Below are positions 24,185-38,943 of a stretch of 49,523 bases of DNA, piece after piece. The notes below the pieces were generated by a model. It searched no databases, was not told where the DNA came from, and worked only from the letters and a program-made list of their open reading frames with translations. Each line of letters begins with the position of its first letter. The first letter of the stretch is position 1. The translations under genes were made by a program, and so were the position numbers. Source of the DNA: Condylostoma magnum (Eukaryota > Ciliophora > Heterotrichea > Heterotrichida > Condylostomatidae); contig CAKKTI010000128.1 of NCBI GenBank assembly GCA_920105805.1, forward strand, positions 1 through 49,523. Reading direction: 5' to 3'.

Positions 24185-24934
24185 TTAAGGATAATAAAAT
24201 GTTTTAAACGGTTTTTCTGGTCTTAGGCCCAATTTTCTTCTATGCTTATTCGCTTTATTGATCAAGGCTTTCTTCAATCTTAAAGCCTTAGTCTGAAATT
24301 AGTTGATTTCACTTACTAAAAGATGAGTATCACTATATCTATTTTTATACTCATTCAACATTGGAAAAATTAATTAGGACTTACTTGCTTTAATCTTTCT
24401 TTTATGCTTCAAGTTATTAACACTATTATGCTGATATTTTTTTTCTAGATTAACAATTATTTTATTCCTTTCATTTCTTAGATTTTACTTATTATTTTTC
24501 TTTATAGGTTTTATCATAACTATGTCTCAAGGATTTTTCTGATAAGAATCATATAAAGTTGTATTTTCAGATTCTAAGTGATCTACGAGCTTTCTATCAT
24601 TATAGTTCATTTAGAAACGTAAAATATCTTGTTTTTCATTCTCCTTGTATTCTAAAACTTTCCTTTTTTGAGGTTTATCCATAAAAAAACTGCCTAATTG
24701 CTTCTTCTTTTATTCTTTGTTGTTAGTTTTTTTATTTCTTGGAGTAAGTTCAAAAATAAAAGGTTTTACATCTGGCAATTTTTTCAGTTGTTTTTTCTAA
24801 ATTATTTCTTGGGCAAAATTTTCTAATTAGCACTTATCTATTTCATCCTTAGTTATTGTATTATATTCTCTTCTTCTGATAACTCTCACTTTCTTTCCAT
24901 TGACATATCTTCAAACTTCAAAATAATCTGACAT
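24185..24934 (-). CDS. Hypothetical Lys-rich basic protein
   Basis: 249 residues, very basic (KKVRVIRRREYNTITKDEI, KHKRKIKASKS), with no recognised domain, signal peptide or membrane segment. TGA is used for Trp in NPW. The open frame from ATG 24934 to TAA 24185 has a strong purine bias on the coding strand, like its neighbours. The composition suggests a nucleolar or nucleic-acid-binding protein, but nothing more specific can be seen. Its 5' side faces the 2-kb gene-poor island. Confidence 0.65.
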
Positions 24935-26159
24935 ATTAAAATTTTAATCATATAAGGGAGAATTAAAAACTATTATTTTAGGAATAATTGATAGGTATCT
25001 TGGAGTTTGTAAAGATAATACATGAATTATTATATAAATTTTAATCATTGTATAGTAATGCTAAACTCTTTTAATATAGTGTATCCATAATTTTAAGCCT
25101 TTTTATATTGATTTTACGAAGTTTACTTATTACTGTGAATATTAACTAGATATATTTATGAAAATACACTGTAAGAAGTGCTATCAATATTTTCTCTGAT
25201 AGTTCTATATAGCTATCAAATTTTTAAAAATGAGACATTTTATAATGCTTATATAAGAATGCAGAATTAATGTCAAAGATGTTAAAGCTTTATAGTATAA
25301 GGAAAAATTCATTACTGCGGGTATCATATAAGGATCTGTCCCTTTTGTAATGAATAATTTTGTAATAATAACTAAGTGGAGCACTAAAGGAACTGTAAAT
25401 ATATTACATATATTATTACTCAGCATAATACTCTATAATGTAACTATATCTATTGCAGTTGTTGTTAATAGCATATTCAATCTGAATGGTTTGAGGAACA
25501 TCAAAGCTAACATTAGACAATATAGTGTGATATATGCGGATTATCTATTTAAATACAGGAATAATAAGACCATATCTTAGCACATTAAATTCAAGGTTAA
25601 AATTTGGATTAATAGTAAGATAACTAAATTTATTAAAGAATTCCTCGTAATAATTAAGATTAATTTCAAGTACAAAATAACCTACGGATGAATATTTTGT
25701 TGTAAAACAATAGGTAATTACTAAATTAAGGATCAATTTAGAGAAATAACTAGAGAAATAGTTAGAGAAGTAATCAAAGGAATGTTTAAAGAAGTAATTA
25801 AAGATAAAAAAGTTAAAATGATTAGGATTTACTATACTGAAAAGTAACTGCTACATTAAATGAGGATAACTGTATGGTATGTTAATATGGATTTACATAA
25901 GGAGAAACTATAGCTAAACTGCCATGCCTACATATTTTCCATATTGTATGCATTAATTAGTGGTTAGAACAAAGTAAAACATGTCCAATTGATAGATTAG
26001 AGCTAAAAGGTTAATAATATTTTAAGTTGTATCTTATATGATTATTTTTCCTATACGTGTTAGTACATGCTTTTTTATTTTACCATAAAAAGCTAACATT
26101 TATTAGCTTTTCATAAATTAGATATTTTAATAATTAGTTAGAAAATCCCTAAGTATATG
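24935..26159. other. Gene-poor AT-rich island, left part
   Basis: About 1.2 kb between divergent genes where this genome normally leaves tens of bases. Open frames exist on both strands (plus 25350-25580; minus 25205-25426 and 25545-25736), but they overlap each other and have no family signature. The plus frame gives hydrophobic then Lys/Ile-rich text, including a weakly repetitive stretch near 25735-25800 (REITREIVREVIKG). It may be non-coding, or decayed mobile-element sequence continuing from the LINE fragment to its right. No terminal inverted repeats or target duplication could be recognised by eye. Confidence 0.5.
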
Positions 26160-26850
26160 TTAGACAAGGTTACTAATAGCTATCATCCAAAACTAATTGA
26201 TACTGTATTAATAGATTAAGCCAAAGTAAGAATCTCTATTAAAAATTTACCTATTTTTCTACCTCAATAAGAAGGCTCATTTAATATATTTCTACCATAA
26301 TATTAATGAGAGAGATTGGCCTATAGTTCTCAGGATTTAATCTCCTTTCTTATATTAGAATAATTAAACTATTATTAAATCCTTTGTCTATTAACTTTCT
26401 CTTAATTCATTTAAATTCAATTATATGTAATACAGGAGCCAGTTACGTTCTAAAGTGTTCAATATATACTTTATCTTATCCTAGCGATTTTATAATTGCT
26501 TATTCTATTATCTTTTATGATGAAATGAAAATATCTAAGTTTAATTTATCGTTCTAATATGCATTATTATGAAATTATTTTTTAATCCATATGCATATTA
26601 AAAGGATGATTGTTGCTTATAAATAAATTATTATCGAATTCTTTAAGGATCTTCTAGATTTTCAAAGTTATTAATATTATTTTCTTGCTTTATTCTATGA
26701 TTTAACCTAGTTTATTTTTGAATTATTATATGTTTTATAAATTTCTTTTTTAATTCTAAGATTAAACTATCAATAATTGTGAATAATTGAATTAAACCTG
26801 CTAATCTTAACAGCTTCTAATCTCGAAAACATGCTGATGAATTCCCCTTC
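26160..26850 (-). mobile_element. Non-LTR retrotransposon (LINE) reverse transcriptase fragment, decayed
   Basis: Minus-strand translation contains the hallmark of LINE reverse transcriptases, NPENYRPISLIN, at about 26304-26340. It is preceded by the usual linker (IIEQAIIKSLGQDKVYIE, then FKWIKRKLIDKGF) and, further upstream, a basic helical stretch typical of the region between endonuclease and RT (RIKKEIYKTYNNSKINQ). Just after the motif the reading frame is lost and no YADD-containing palm follows in frame, so this is a 5'-RT remnant. No endonuclease domain is recognisable. It sits in the only long gene-poor island of the window, in the shared upstream region of the Lys-rich gene and the PKG gene. 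Confidence 0.65.
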
Positions 26851-26986
26851 TATATATAAATGCAGAAAGTTAATATACTTCAGGCCTTTTATATACAATC
26901 TTAAAACAATCAACTCCTTATAGGCAAATAACATCATTCAAATAATCCAAAGTATCGTAGTATATCCATCTTTTTATAAAAAATCA
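26851..26986. promoter_or_regulatory. Probable PKG leader/promoter region
   Basis: AT-rich 136 bases between the LINE fragment and the PKG start. No coding signal is visible. Position alone suggests promoter and 5' leader; no motif is claimed. Confidence 0.3.
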
Positions 26987-29626
<2,640 letters not shown>

Positions 29627-29656
29627 TTAGTTAATTCTTACATAAAATATCTTACA

Positions 29657-30262
29657 TTAATAATTCTTAAAAAGCCGATACTTAGACCTGCTTACACTAC
29701 TAGATCTAGGTCTATACATAGTATCCTATCCAGTACTTTTCATAGTAATAGTTTAATTCTTTTACTTTACCGCTATTATAGGGTCTCCATTGATAGAAAG
29801 ATAGAACACCTTTTCCTCCTAGTTCTACTGCTTTAATGGTTGAATCAACTTTTCCTTTATAGGACTGTCATACTTATTCACTTACATCAATCCATCTACA
29901 TTTCTGGGAACCTAGGCTTGCTTATATCTTTACCTAGAAGTAGCTCTTGACCTGGACTAAGTTTCATCATCAGGTTTAGGCCTCCTAGATTTTTAACGGG
30001 AGCTTAATAGCCTTGAGCTCGGCACTGTCCGTAGATAATCAAAATACTCAGGAATCATTACCTTTTTATTGGTTAAGTGCTAAATTTAATGCAGTTTGCT
30101 TTCCACGACGTTATTAGGCAAATTGACTGTTGGAACACTGCTAGTGCCAGGATATAATCCTATTTTTCTGTAGTATGGACTGCAAAAGCGTTATGAACTC
30201 TTCCTGTGTGCGTCTGATTTCTTATTAACTACAATTCGTATCTGCGTGCTTGCTTTTTACAT
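29657..30262 (-). CDS. Hypothetical small basic protein
   Basis: 201 residues, rich in Arg, Ser and Gln (SRPKPDDE-like and RSRATSRQRYK-like runs) with a short hydrophobic beta-like stretch (EKVFYLSINGDPIIAV). No known domain is seen. ATG 30262 is 8 nt from the divergent ARL2 start at 30271, so the two genes must share one tiny regulatory interval. Stop TAA 29657-29659 lies 30 nt from the PKG stop. The frame gives ordinary protein composition with interspersed TAA/TAG as Gln, but without a family match it remains a prediction. Confidence 0.62.
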
Positions 30263-30270
30263 AATATAAG

Positions 30271-30825
30271 ATGGGGCTATTAAAAATTTTAAAGAAAACG
30301 AAAGAGCGCGAACGTGAAATGCGGTTGTTGATGTTAGGACTAGACAATGCTGGAAAAACGACTATTTTAAAGAAGTTCAATGGAGAAGACATATCAACTA
30401 TAGCCCCCACGCTTGGATTCAATATAAAAACTTTAGAATTTTAAGGCTATAAGCTGAATGTATGGGATGTTGGAGGATAGACCACTATTAGATCGTATTG
30501 GAGAAACTATTTTGAGCAAACTGATGGACTAATTTGGGTAGTTGACTCAGCAGATACTATCAGACTTAATGATTGCAAACGAGAACTGTAGTTATTATTG
30601 TAATAAGAGAGACTAGCTGGTGCATCGTTACTTATTTTTTGTAATAAGCAGGATTTGCAGGGAGCATTGTCACCGGATAACATAAAAGATTTCCTAGAAA
30701 TAGACCAGCTTACAACTCGGCACTGGGGAGTAGTGGAATGCTCTGCAATGACAGGAGATGGTTTATTACCAGGCATAGAATGGATAGTTTCCGACATATC
30801 AGCTCGTATTTTCTTAATGGACTAG
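30271..30825 (+). CDS. ARL2: ADP-ribosylation factor-like GTPase 2
   Basis: 184 residues, the same length as animal ARL2, and collinear with it: N-terminus [10 protein letters not shown]-loop GLDNAGKTT, switch I region [19 protein letters not shown], the effector/interswitch [24 protein letters not shown], and a C-terminal SDISARIF-like helix. ARL2 is a small GTPase that works with tubulin cofactors and with BART-domain effectors, and in cilia with the ARL3 system. Gly2 is not predicted to be myristoylated in ARL2. Homology fixes the terminus: after LMD the family ends, and the codon there is TAG 30823-30825. That TAG shares a palindromic CTAG with the stop of chitin synthase on the other strand. 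Confidence 0.95.
30822..30825. other. Palindromic CTAG serving as stop codon on both strands
   Basis: On the plus strand TAG 30823-30825 ends ARL2 at its family length of 184 residues. On the minus strand TAG 30822-30824 ends chitin synthase in the frame fixed by its start at 32615 (597 codons before the stop). The two convergent stop codons therefore overlap by two bases. Confidence 0.85.
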
Positions 30826-32615
30826 TTACATATCCTAGTTAACCTATAAAGTATACTTCCAAAGGTCTTGAATAGCAGTAGAAAACTTGCAGTGAAGGTC
30901 ATTATAATGATATACAAATCATTATCGTCGTCAATAATCGCAAATATATATACGAAACTTAAATTAACCATGATTCACCATAACACAAAATGAGTTCTAA
31001 ATGTTTTAAATTGTTCTTCTCTATCTGCAGTATTCGCTACATTGTGCGCTGTTTATATATTACATTCTTTATCGTTTCTTAACCCCCAACTAACATCATG
31101 CACGTTTACAAAAGCATAGATTAAAAACACGTTTACATATGTTGGAAGCATAAAGACGTATTGCACTATTCCTCTGATCACATAAATACATTATCCATGC
31201 ACCAAAGAAGTGATTGTATAGCATAAAATGGCCCCAACAACTAAAAACAAGGCCAAGGCAGTCACTTCATTCTAGAACATCTACAGTAGTGATAGCAACA
31301 AGGCTAAAAACTCAATAATTCCTAAAGTAATTGCACTAAAAATATATATACACATATTACTAGCTGGCTTATTCCCAAAAGCAGTCACTAGATTCAACAG
31401 AGTGACAATTCCATACAACATCTTGATAATAATATCAATCTCCTCATAATAAAAGTCATCTATCGACACATCCAGTATTATATGAAGATATACATAAAAA
31501 ATAGCAGGTGACAGATAAGCCACTGATGCTCCAATTAGATGATACAACATTAGTATCACTAGATTGAATTTCCTACAACATCCATGCGTAGTGTCTTTTA
31601 TATTAATAAACTCTTTGAATGTATGAATCAGGGCAAACCATGACCCATTTATCCATCTTCTTCTCTAAGCCATCATGCTGGGGAACGTTTAAGGAACATC
31701 AACCCTGGCCACTGCCTCCATTACATACCTCAGCAAGCTTCCATGCTACGGCCTTAAAACAATTCCAGCACATAGCACTCTGTCCTCAGCCAAAAACATG
31801 TTAGCCTTAACACAAGTCATCTCAGCCTCAGGCTTAAACGCGTAAAAATAATGCTCTTTTATAGGATCATTCATTATATCCTTCCATCTAAACCCACAAA
31901 ATGCACCTGGAAGCACCGTCACATACCCAAACAAACTTTCCACTGCTTTGTCCATTATATGTGATAACCTGTACTCCAAGTCTTAAGCATTTTCTAAAAT
32001 ATTGCAGTACTTTGCATCATTTACCCTTATTTCACCACAAACACCTCCAATGTTCTCGTTTTTCACCATTTCATCTACCAGCAGCACAATAGCATAGTCT
32101 TCTGGGATTGTACCGCAGTCAATGAGAATTACGAATTCTGGGTTAGAAAACGCGCAGAACAGTTCAAACAGCCACCAGTGCGAGTTAAGCTTTCCTTGGT
32201 TTGAGTCCTTTATAGCTGTGAAAGTTAGAAGGGTTGGGAATCACTCCTTTTCGTTCTATGGTTAGCGGTAGTAACCAGTGAATAGATGGATTGAATCTGG
32301 GTTGTCTTAGGCTTAGATTTAATCGGTGTCAAATAACTCTGAGTTTTTGCCGAATTCTTTCATGCTGTCAGCTAGTTTTTCCATACCGTCTTGGATTATT
32401 ATCAAAGCTATCTAGTCCTCTGGTATGCCACTGTCTTTAAAGTTGTTTAGGTTAATACAGATTTGTTTCATTGTGTCGAATAATTCTCCACCTTCCTCGT
32501 TGTAGATTGTTATGCATATGAAGACTCGAGGTTGCTATAGGTTTTATAAGGCGGTTGGTAGCTCTTCTTAGGGACAGTATCGCTGCTTTGTTTGGGTTAT
32601 GATGTTATACTCCAT
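30822..32615 (-). CDS. Chitin synthase (GT2 family)
   Basis: A 597-residue membrane glycosyltransferase expected to polymerise UDP-GlcNAc into chitin. Family motifs occur in order: ITIYNEEG, IIQDGM, FVILIDCGT, EYRLSHIMDKAVESLFGYVT with LPGAFCGFRW, AEDRVLC near residue 277, QRRRWINGSWF near 318, then several membrane segments and SWGLRND in the place of the usual SWGTK/R motif. It is shorter than most fungal enzymes and begins directly with the catalytic part. In ciliates chitin is found in cyst walls and loricas, so a wall role is plausible but inferred. TGA, TAA and TAG appear as sense. The TAG stop at 30822 overlaps the ARL2 stop. Confidence 0.92.
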
Positions 32616-32917
32616 TTTTACTAGGTTAATTGAGTTATTTGAAGTAATTCTAATGTTAGTTTTATTATTAGATACAGTTTAGGTAAGTAGATAGTTAAGC
32701 TTATAATATCCTACGTTTCCTTATTATATAAAAGTAAAAGCAAGTCAAACTGAAGTATATAGATAACTTAACTTGGCAAAAATACTAAGGCTTGTGTTTA
32801 TGGCAAAAATGAAGCGAATTTTTTCAGTATATTTATAACTACTACGAATTTCATTAATATTCCCTATACAGCCTATGATTGGCAAATAACAAAAACTAAG
32901 CTATCTCTTTATAAAAT
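32616..32917. promoter_or_regulatory. AT-rich interval between divergent chitin synthase and surface-protein starts
   Basis: 302 bases with no coding signal between start codons at 32615 (minus) and 32918 (plus). It presumably holds both promoters; I see no recognisable motif, repeat or RNA gene. Confidence 0.4.
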
Positions 32918-35900
32918 ATGTTAGCAACTATCTTGATTATAACCATATAAGCCTATTCTCAAAGGTACTAAATTATCAATCCTCTAAACCCAGTTTAGTT
33001 TGAATACATGGACTATTTTCCTCAAAAAAACTAAAAGATTGATTTAGACACGCACTTCTTTTATGAGGAGAAATAATTTGATGATTATAGCATATCATTA
33101 TGATTCAGACCGTATTATAGTGATGACTATACTTTTATTGAATTGAAATACAATTACAGCTTGCTAGTTGAGCTAAAACATTAAAAGTCTAATTATAGTC
33201 TTGTTTTATCGTGGTAAGATTTAACTTTTCGTTACGAAACACTACAATTTGTAAGTTATAAACAGAAGAATAAAGTGGACTGAATTTTTATGACACTCTC
33301 TTTAGATAATAGCTTTAAAAGGCTTATAATATGTATGGTTTATTACAATCTTTAATCAACCCTAGCTTGCAAGGAAGGCAGCTTTTAAGATGAAAATCTG
33401 ATACTAAAAGCAAATTAGTTATTTCTTGCAAAGCAATTCACGGGTTAAATGATGGATCTTGTCTATCATAATAACTAAATCTTTGATATTACTTCTTTTA
33501 CTATTGAATTCAATCAAAGAAGTAATTGTTAAGGGCTTTTATGATAATCTCCAATATGTGGTAACTACTTCCCTATTTCGTTTAGGGAATTTTAATCATT
33601 TGATTATGCTAATAATCTATTTAAGTAAGCACTCTTTACATTATTTATTGATAATTGGGATTTGCCATTTGATAGTTAAATAATACAGTTTGTATCAAAC
33701 TACAAGCTGAATTGCAATTTCCCATGTCATTTAATTGATACTAGAAATTAATCCGGTAAAAAGATGAATTTTAAGATTATAGATACTTGTCATATTAGGG
33801 GATAATATGAGGAATGTGTAGGAGATATAAAATGCGCTGACTCGGAAATGGTAGAGCTGAATGTAAACCAATGATAATATATAGGATGTGCAACAGATCT
33901 ATATCAACAATAAGTTTACACAAGAAATCTAAATGGTGAATCGGAGTTTGGATAAATATCATATAACAGCTTAGCCTGCGAATAGCCAGATGTATAATCA
34001 TTGTTAGGTATTTGAATAATAGATGCTTCATCTTAGTTTTTTGATACAAGGATTTATGACAGGCATTTAAGTATTGACGAAATGGATTAAATATAAGGAC
34101 ATGATCATATAATACCCAATGCAATTATTGATTCTGACTATACAATCTAAGCATGTGTTGAAGGGTATATGAAGCAATGAGGATAATGCCTACCTTGCTA
34201 TAAAAACTGTAAAATATGCTCTTAGAGATCTTATAAGTAATGTGAAGAGTGCAAAGATGGATATTAAAAGTAAAGAGGGACTCGCATATGCTTAAGAGGT
34301 TGCTAATGGTGAGAAATAGCTGATAGTAATTAGGTTTGCTAAGGTTAATACTTTCCACTATAATTTCAATTATTTAGGAAATGATTAGGATATGCCTAAT
34401 CGGGCTCCTTTTACTTATACTTAGGAGAAATTGATTTTATAGGAGATGAAAAAGAGCCTGTTTATGTACCAAGTATGGGCTATCGATTTGATAGAAGTTA
34501 ATATATGGTTGTTTAGCATATGAATGGCGGTTCAGCTGGAATTACATTAGATTTTAAGATCTAAATTTGATTTCAATATTGATATGGACAAACACTATTT
34601 GTAATTAGAGAAGGTGGCGATGCTTACTTAACGCTTTCTTTGTATCGAAATACTAACTAGATTCTATTTGATCTTTAAACCTATGATTAGCAATATTAGA
34701 ATATTTAACTTTAGATTCAGATGATATAAGATCTTGCTGGCTGAATTTTAGTTTAATTCATGTACTCACATAGTAATTAAGACTTGTCATTATAAGTTAA
34801 CGATTAAAGGGAATAGCAATTCGTTGAATATCCCTTAATTGACTTTAGCTATGCCAAGCATTGTATATCAGATCCAAATTAACAAAATGATTCTATGTTT
34901 TAAGGAGTTATATATGAAATAAACTATCTATCATATGACGATGTACTAGCAAGTTAAAGTCCAAATTAAAACTGTTTGAAGTGCCTTGATTGTGATACTC
35001 AATTCAGTACTTGTGCTCCTATGTGTGAGACTATCTCTTTAACTTGCTAAGGATGTTAGTTATCTAATGATCTTTGCTTTGAATATCACTGTAGCTTAAT
35101 TGAGGGATTTAGTTAGGACTGGGAAATACCTATTGAATAATTGCCATAGGTAGTATTAGAATCAGCTATAGAGCAGTGCCAGAAGATATGTGGGGATGGG
35201 ATTTTCTTAAATCAAGTTCAATGTGATGATGGGAACACTCTTAATAATGATGGATGTGATTCAAATTGCTAATTAGAAGAAAATGCTATTTGTATTAATG
35301 AAACCACGTAAAAATCAACTTGTAAAATGAAAATAAATGAAGCCCCTTATAGTAAGTTTATTGGTAAAATAGATAATGATTATGTCATTAATATACATTT
35401 TGATGCAAATTTAATATTTTAGGGTAGTAAATAAGGATTAATTACCATTATGATCAGAGAACTAACATAGAATGACTATAATTGGCATTATACTCTTTAA
35501 AGCGGAGATTTATATGCATAGATTTTCATTTAATTTAATTTAGTTATACTAAAGAATTATACTATAGATATTGTAATAAACCCTGTTGATACTATACAAA
35601 ACATTTCCAATACAGACTTAATAAAAGCTAATTTATAGTTAAATATAGATCTACGGTGTGTTTCATATGATAAAACTTGCTATTAGTGTTTAGACTCATA
35701 TGATTTAGTCAATTGAAACTGTGAATGTATTGGAAATAATATGATTGATTCTTTGAACCAATGTATTCCATGTAAAGAGAATTTTATATCTATGACTACC
35801 TTTTGCCATTGCCCACTAGGATTTTATATCGATCCTGATTAAAATTGCAAAATATGTTAAAAAAGGTGTAATAACTGTCTAATTATTGATAATAACCTTT

Positions 35901-37705
35901 AATGTTTAACCTGTAATGCATCAAGCTTTCTTATTAATGGGCAATGCTATGTTTGTGAAGAAATACAAGGTTTTGGATCAAACTGATATGTCTCTTTAGA
36001 TTAAATTAGTGATTATACTCAGTAAAATGTTGCGTAATAATGCTAAGAAATATGTGGAGATTAGTTTATATTTAATTAATTTGAATGTGAAGATGGAAAC
36101 AATTAGAATAACGATGGTTGTGACGAATATTGCAAAATTGAGAACGGATTTAAGTGTAGGGATAATATTTGTTCCAATTAAGAGCTTTAAGGTAGTTTGA
36201 AGTATTTAGAACTTTAAGATGATAAGTATATTGTATAGCTTGAATTTAATAAAGAGATTATACTCTAGTAGAATTTTTAAAAGTTATTCTAGGTTAGTAT
36301 TCGGGGTTAAGAAACTATAAGCAAAATTATTGTTGATGGTAACACTACAAAAACATTGATTATTTGGTTATACCCAGCGTATTTAGTCTATTTGAATGAT
36401 AAAATAATTCTAGATATAGAAACACCTATGCAAGATAAATACGGATTTGAAAGCTTAACTTAATATAGTTGTAATGTATACGATAAATTTGCTAATCAAT
36501 AAAATGAAACAATCAAATCAGTAAATTAAGCATCATAGGTATCAATAGGAGCTTCTATATTCACTTCATTCATTTTTTCTATGTTTGGATTGAATTTAAG
36601 TCTTGATTTCATATGAAAATCAGTAGAAAGCATGTAATTTACTTACTTTTTGCTTTTTATTAATTTATAATTCGCTGAGTAATTAATTGACTTTATGAAG
36701 TATTGAGATATTGCTAACTTTAAGTCAATACCTAATATTATTTTATGGTATATTGACTTAGAAAACTAAGACTATGTAAATTACAAATTTGAATAATTAG
36801 AAATTGATTGTAATTTAGTAAGTAATATTGGGTAAATTATATAAACCTTTATTGCATTATTCATTATATTGCTTTTAATAAAGATAATTTCAAAATATAG
36901 AAGAATCAGCTTAATCAATAAATTGTATCTTTTCTTTAACTACAAAATATTTATAAGACTAGGACTAAGTTTATTTATGCCTTTATACTTCTATGCTTTG
37001 CTATAATTTTATGACTTAGAATATAGAGATGCCAAAAGTATATTCAAGTATGTAGGACTTGCTTTATCCCTACTTATTTTGACTTTAATCATTTTAATTC
37101 CATTTCTTTTGATTGTTTATAATAAAGTGAGCCAATAAGATTTTAATGAACACTATAAGGAATTTTGACTAGGATTTAAATGTAGGACTAAAACTTAGCA
37201 ATCATTTATTTTTCTTATTTTTATCAAAAAGATATTGATTGTGAATGCTATAATCATTTATTTCTAAGATAAAATTACTTAACTTAATATGCTTTTACTA
37301 ATTCAACTAGGGTATTTTATTGGACTAATTATTTTGAGACCATATAAGCAGTTTTACTTTGGAAATATTACTTCTATTATTTAGGAATTATTATAGCTTA
37401 CTAGTTATATCTTCTTGTTTAGACTTATCAATATAGGTATAGATGAATAAGAATACTGGAGCTGGTATGTTCTATTAAACTTATATTTGGTCATTATTTT
37501 TCAAGTTGTAATATTCTATATTGATTCAGCTTATCAGATTTACGTGTTTATTAGGAGTAAGATTGGAAGATAAACCTAAGAAATTAATCCTATTACTGTT
37601 TAAGTGTCAACTTCAGAATTGTAAAATAAGTAAATTTTATTTAGTCTTCAGTTATAAAGAGATGGGATATGCTAGCCTTATGTTTCAAGGAAAAGGGGGA
37701 AATAA
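32918..37705 (+). CDS. Giant Cys-rich multi-pass surface protein, paralogue B
   Basis: 1595 residues, collinear with the protein at 8077-12846. It has a signal peptide (MLATILIITIQAYS), RYQIINPLNPV, LamG-like segments, Cys-rich repeats (CYKNCKICSQRSYKQC), two DUF4215-type repeats at about residues 757 (CGDGIFLNQVQCDDGNT) and 1044, a GCC2-like cluster (CPLGFYIDPDQNC), and a membrane region from residue 1207 (WKSVESMQFTYFLLFINLQ) with about eight helices. The conserved tail ends QRDGICQPYVSRKRGK, then TAA 37703. Several earlier in-frame TAA/TAG in the tail are kept as Gln because the paralogue continues through the same region. Function is unknown. The paralogues are far apart and on opposite strands, so this is not a fresh tandem duplication. 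Confidence 0.9.
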
Positions 37706-38032
37706 GGAGTATCAGTTTAGTTTATATTTTTAATATATTTCTCTTATTATATCAATTATGATTCTAAATACTTGAAATATTTACCTTTATAACCAATATT
37801 GGTATTAATATGGTAAAAAATAATTAGTAGTTAAATGAATTAAAGAATATATAAGTGTATACTAAAATTGATATTACATAAGTTTAACTTATCACTTTTA
37901 TTTATTAATAATTAACAAAGTAGTATTAGATGCATAAACAATAATAGAATTTTAAATAAGATAGTAGTTGAATATATATCCAATATAGATATAATCACTA
38001 GTATATCAGTAATATGACAAACTTTAATAAAT
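37706..38032. other. AT-rich spacer
   Basis: 327 bases between convergent ends of the surface protein and a small minus gene. Extremely AT-rich with no coding bias; I see nothing recognisable in it. Confidence 0.45.
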
Positions 38033-38584
38033 TTAAACTAAACTAACATCTTCAATACCATTGTTCATAATTTTACGTTTCTTTAATCTATCTTATACAC
38101 CTGATTGTCTCTTCATATTAATCAAACTGATAAAACAAAAACATTCTTTTTCAAGCAATTTAAATGTATAATTCACAGAAACAAATTTCAATTACCTTTA
38201 GTCTTTCTCTATATTATCTAGTATAAATAGACAACTTTTTTCTAATTATTTTAATTCATTATCCTGATCTATCTCATAACTTTTTATTTTCTAAACTTAA
38301 CCTTTTATATGGATTATTACATAACTCAAGGCAAACTACATTAATTATTCTCGATTTTTCGTTATTTACCGGGTACATAGTCTTATTTATTTAGATATTT
38401 TGCTTATATCTTCTACTGAGGGAAAAGGCTCACAAGCTAATTGATTGAGATTATGCTTAGCACTCTCTAGATCGTTTTAAAACCTACAAATTGAACGTTA
38501 TATTAGTTTTAACTCTGAAAAGAACCTTTGGTCAGCTATCTATAGTTTTAATGGTAGTTTAACCCAATCATAAAATAATTCCAT
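38033..38584 (-). CDS. Hypothetical helical protein, 183 aa
   Basis: 183 residues of mostly helical, coiled-coil-like sequence with paired Cys and Leu positions (LIQRSICRFQNDLESAKHN, VEDISKISKQIRLC, DNELKQLEKSCLFILDN). Several Gln are TAA/TAG. No membrane segment, signal peptide or named family is recognised. The minus strand is purine-rich here, which supports the direction. The stop is assigned to TAA 38033-38035; another TAA follows two codons later. Confidence 0.6.
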
Positions 38585-38943
38585 GTTAATTTTCACAATG
38601 ATTATCTTTTCGATGAAATAAACAAAAAAAACGAATATTTATTTAAGAATGGGATAAAATCTGAGATTGGCCTAAGTAATCCAATTAAAGCTGTAAATTA
38701 ACTAATGATTATAACGCTTTATGTCTGTAATACATACTGATAATATTTATTCTTCTTCTTCAAGTATTAATATAAAACTTCTTCCCTCCTATTAATGCAA
38801 ATATTTGGAGTTTTATTAACAATTACTGCAGCAAAATATTATATTTATAGTAAAGCACTATATTTTCTATTTATTAGCAACAGAAGTTAAGCCAATACCC
38901 TTTATCAACAATTTCTATAAAACTAGTATATAAAAAGTGTACA
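38585..38943. other. AT-rich spacer
   Basis: 359 bases between two minus-strand genes, upstream of the 183-aa gene. No frame shows a family signature or strand bias. It may contain the promoter of the downstream gene. Confidence 0.4.

Noticed and set aside
25350-25580. A YAD-Y string in a plus frame resembling a reverse-transcriptase catalytic box
   Set aside because: It lies on the strand opposite the LINE fragment, and the flanking residues do not match any RT palm.
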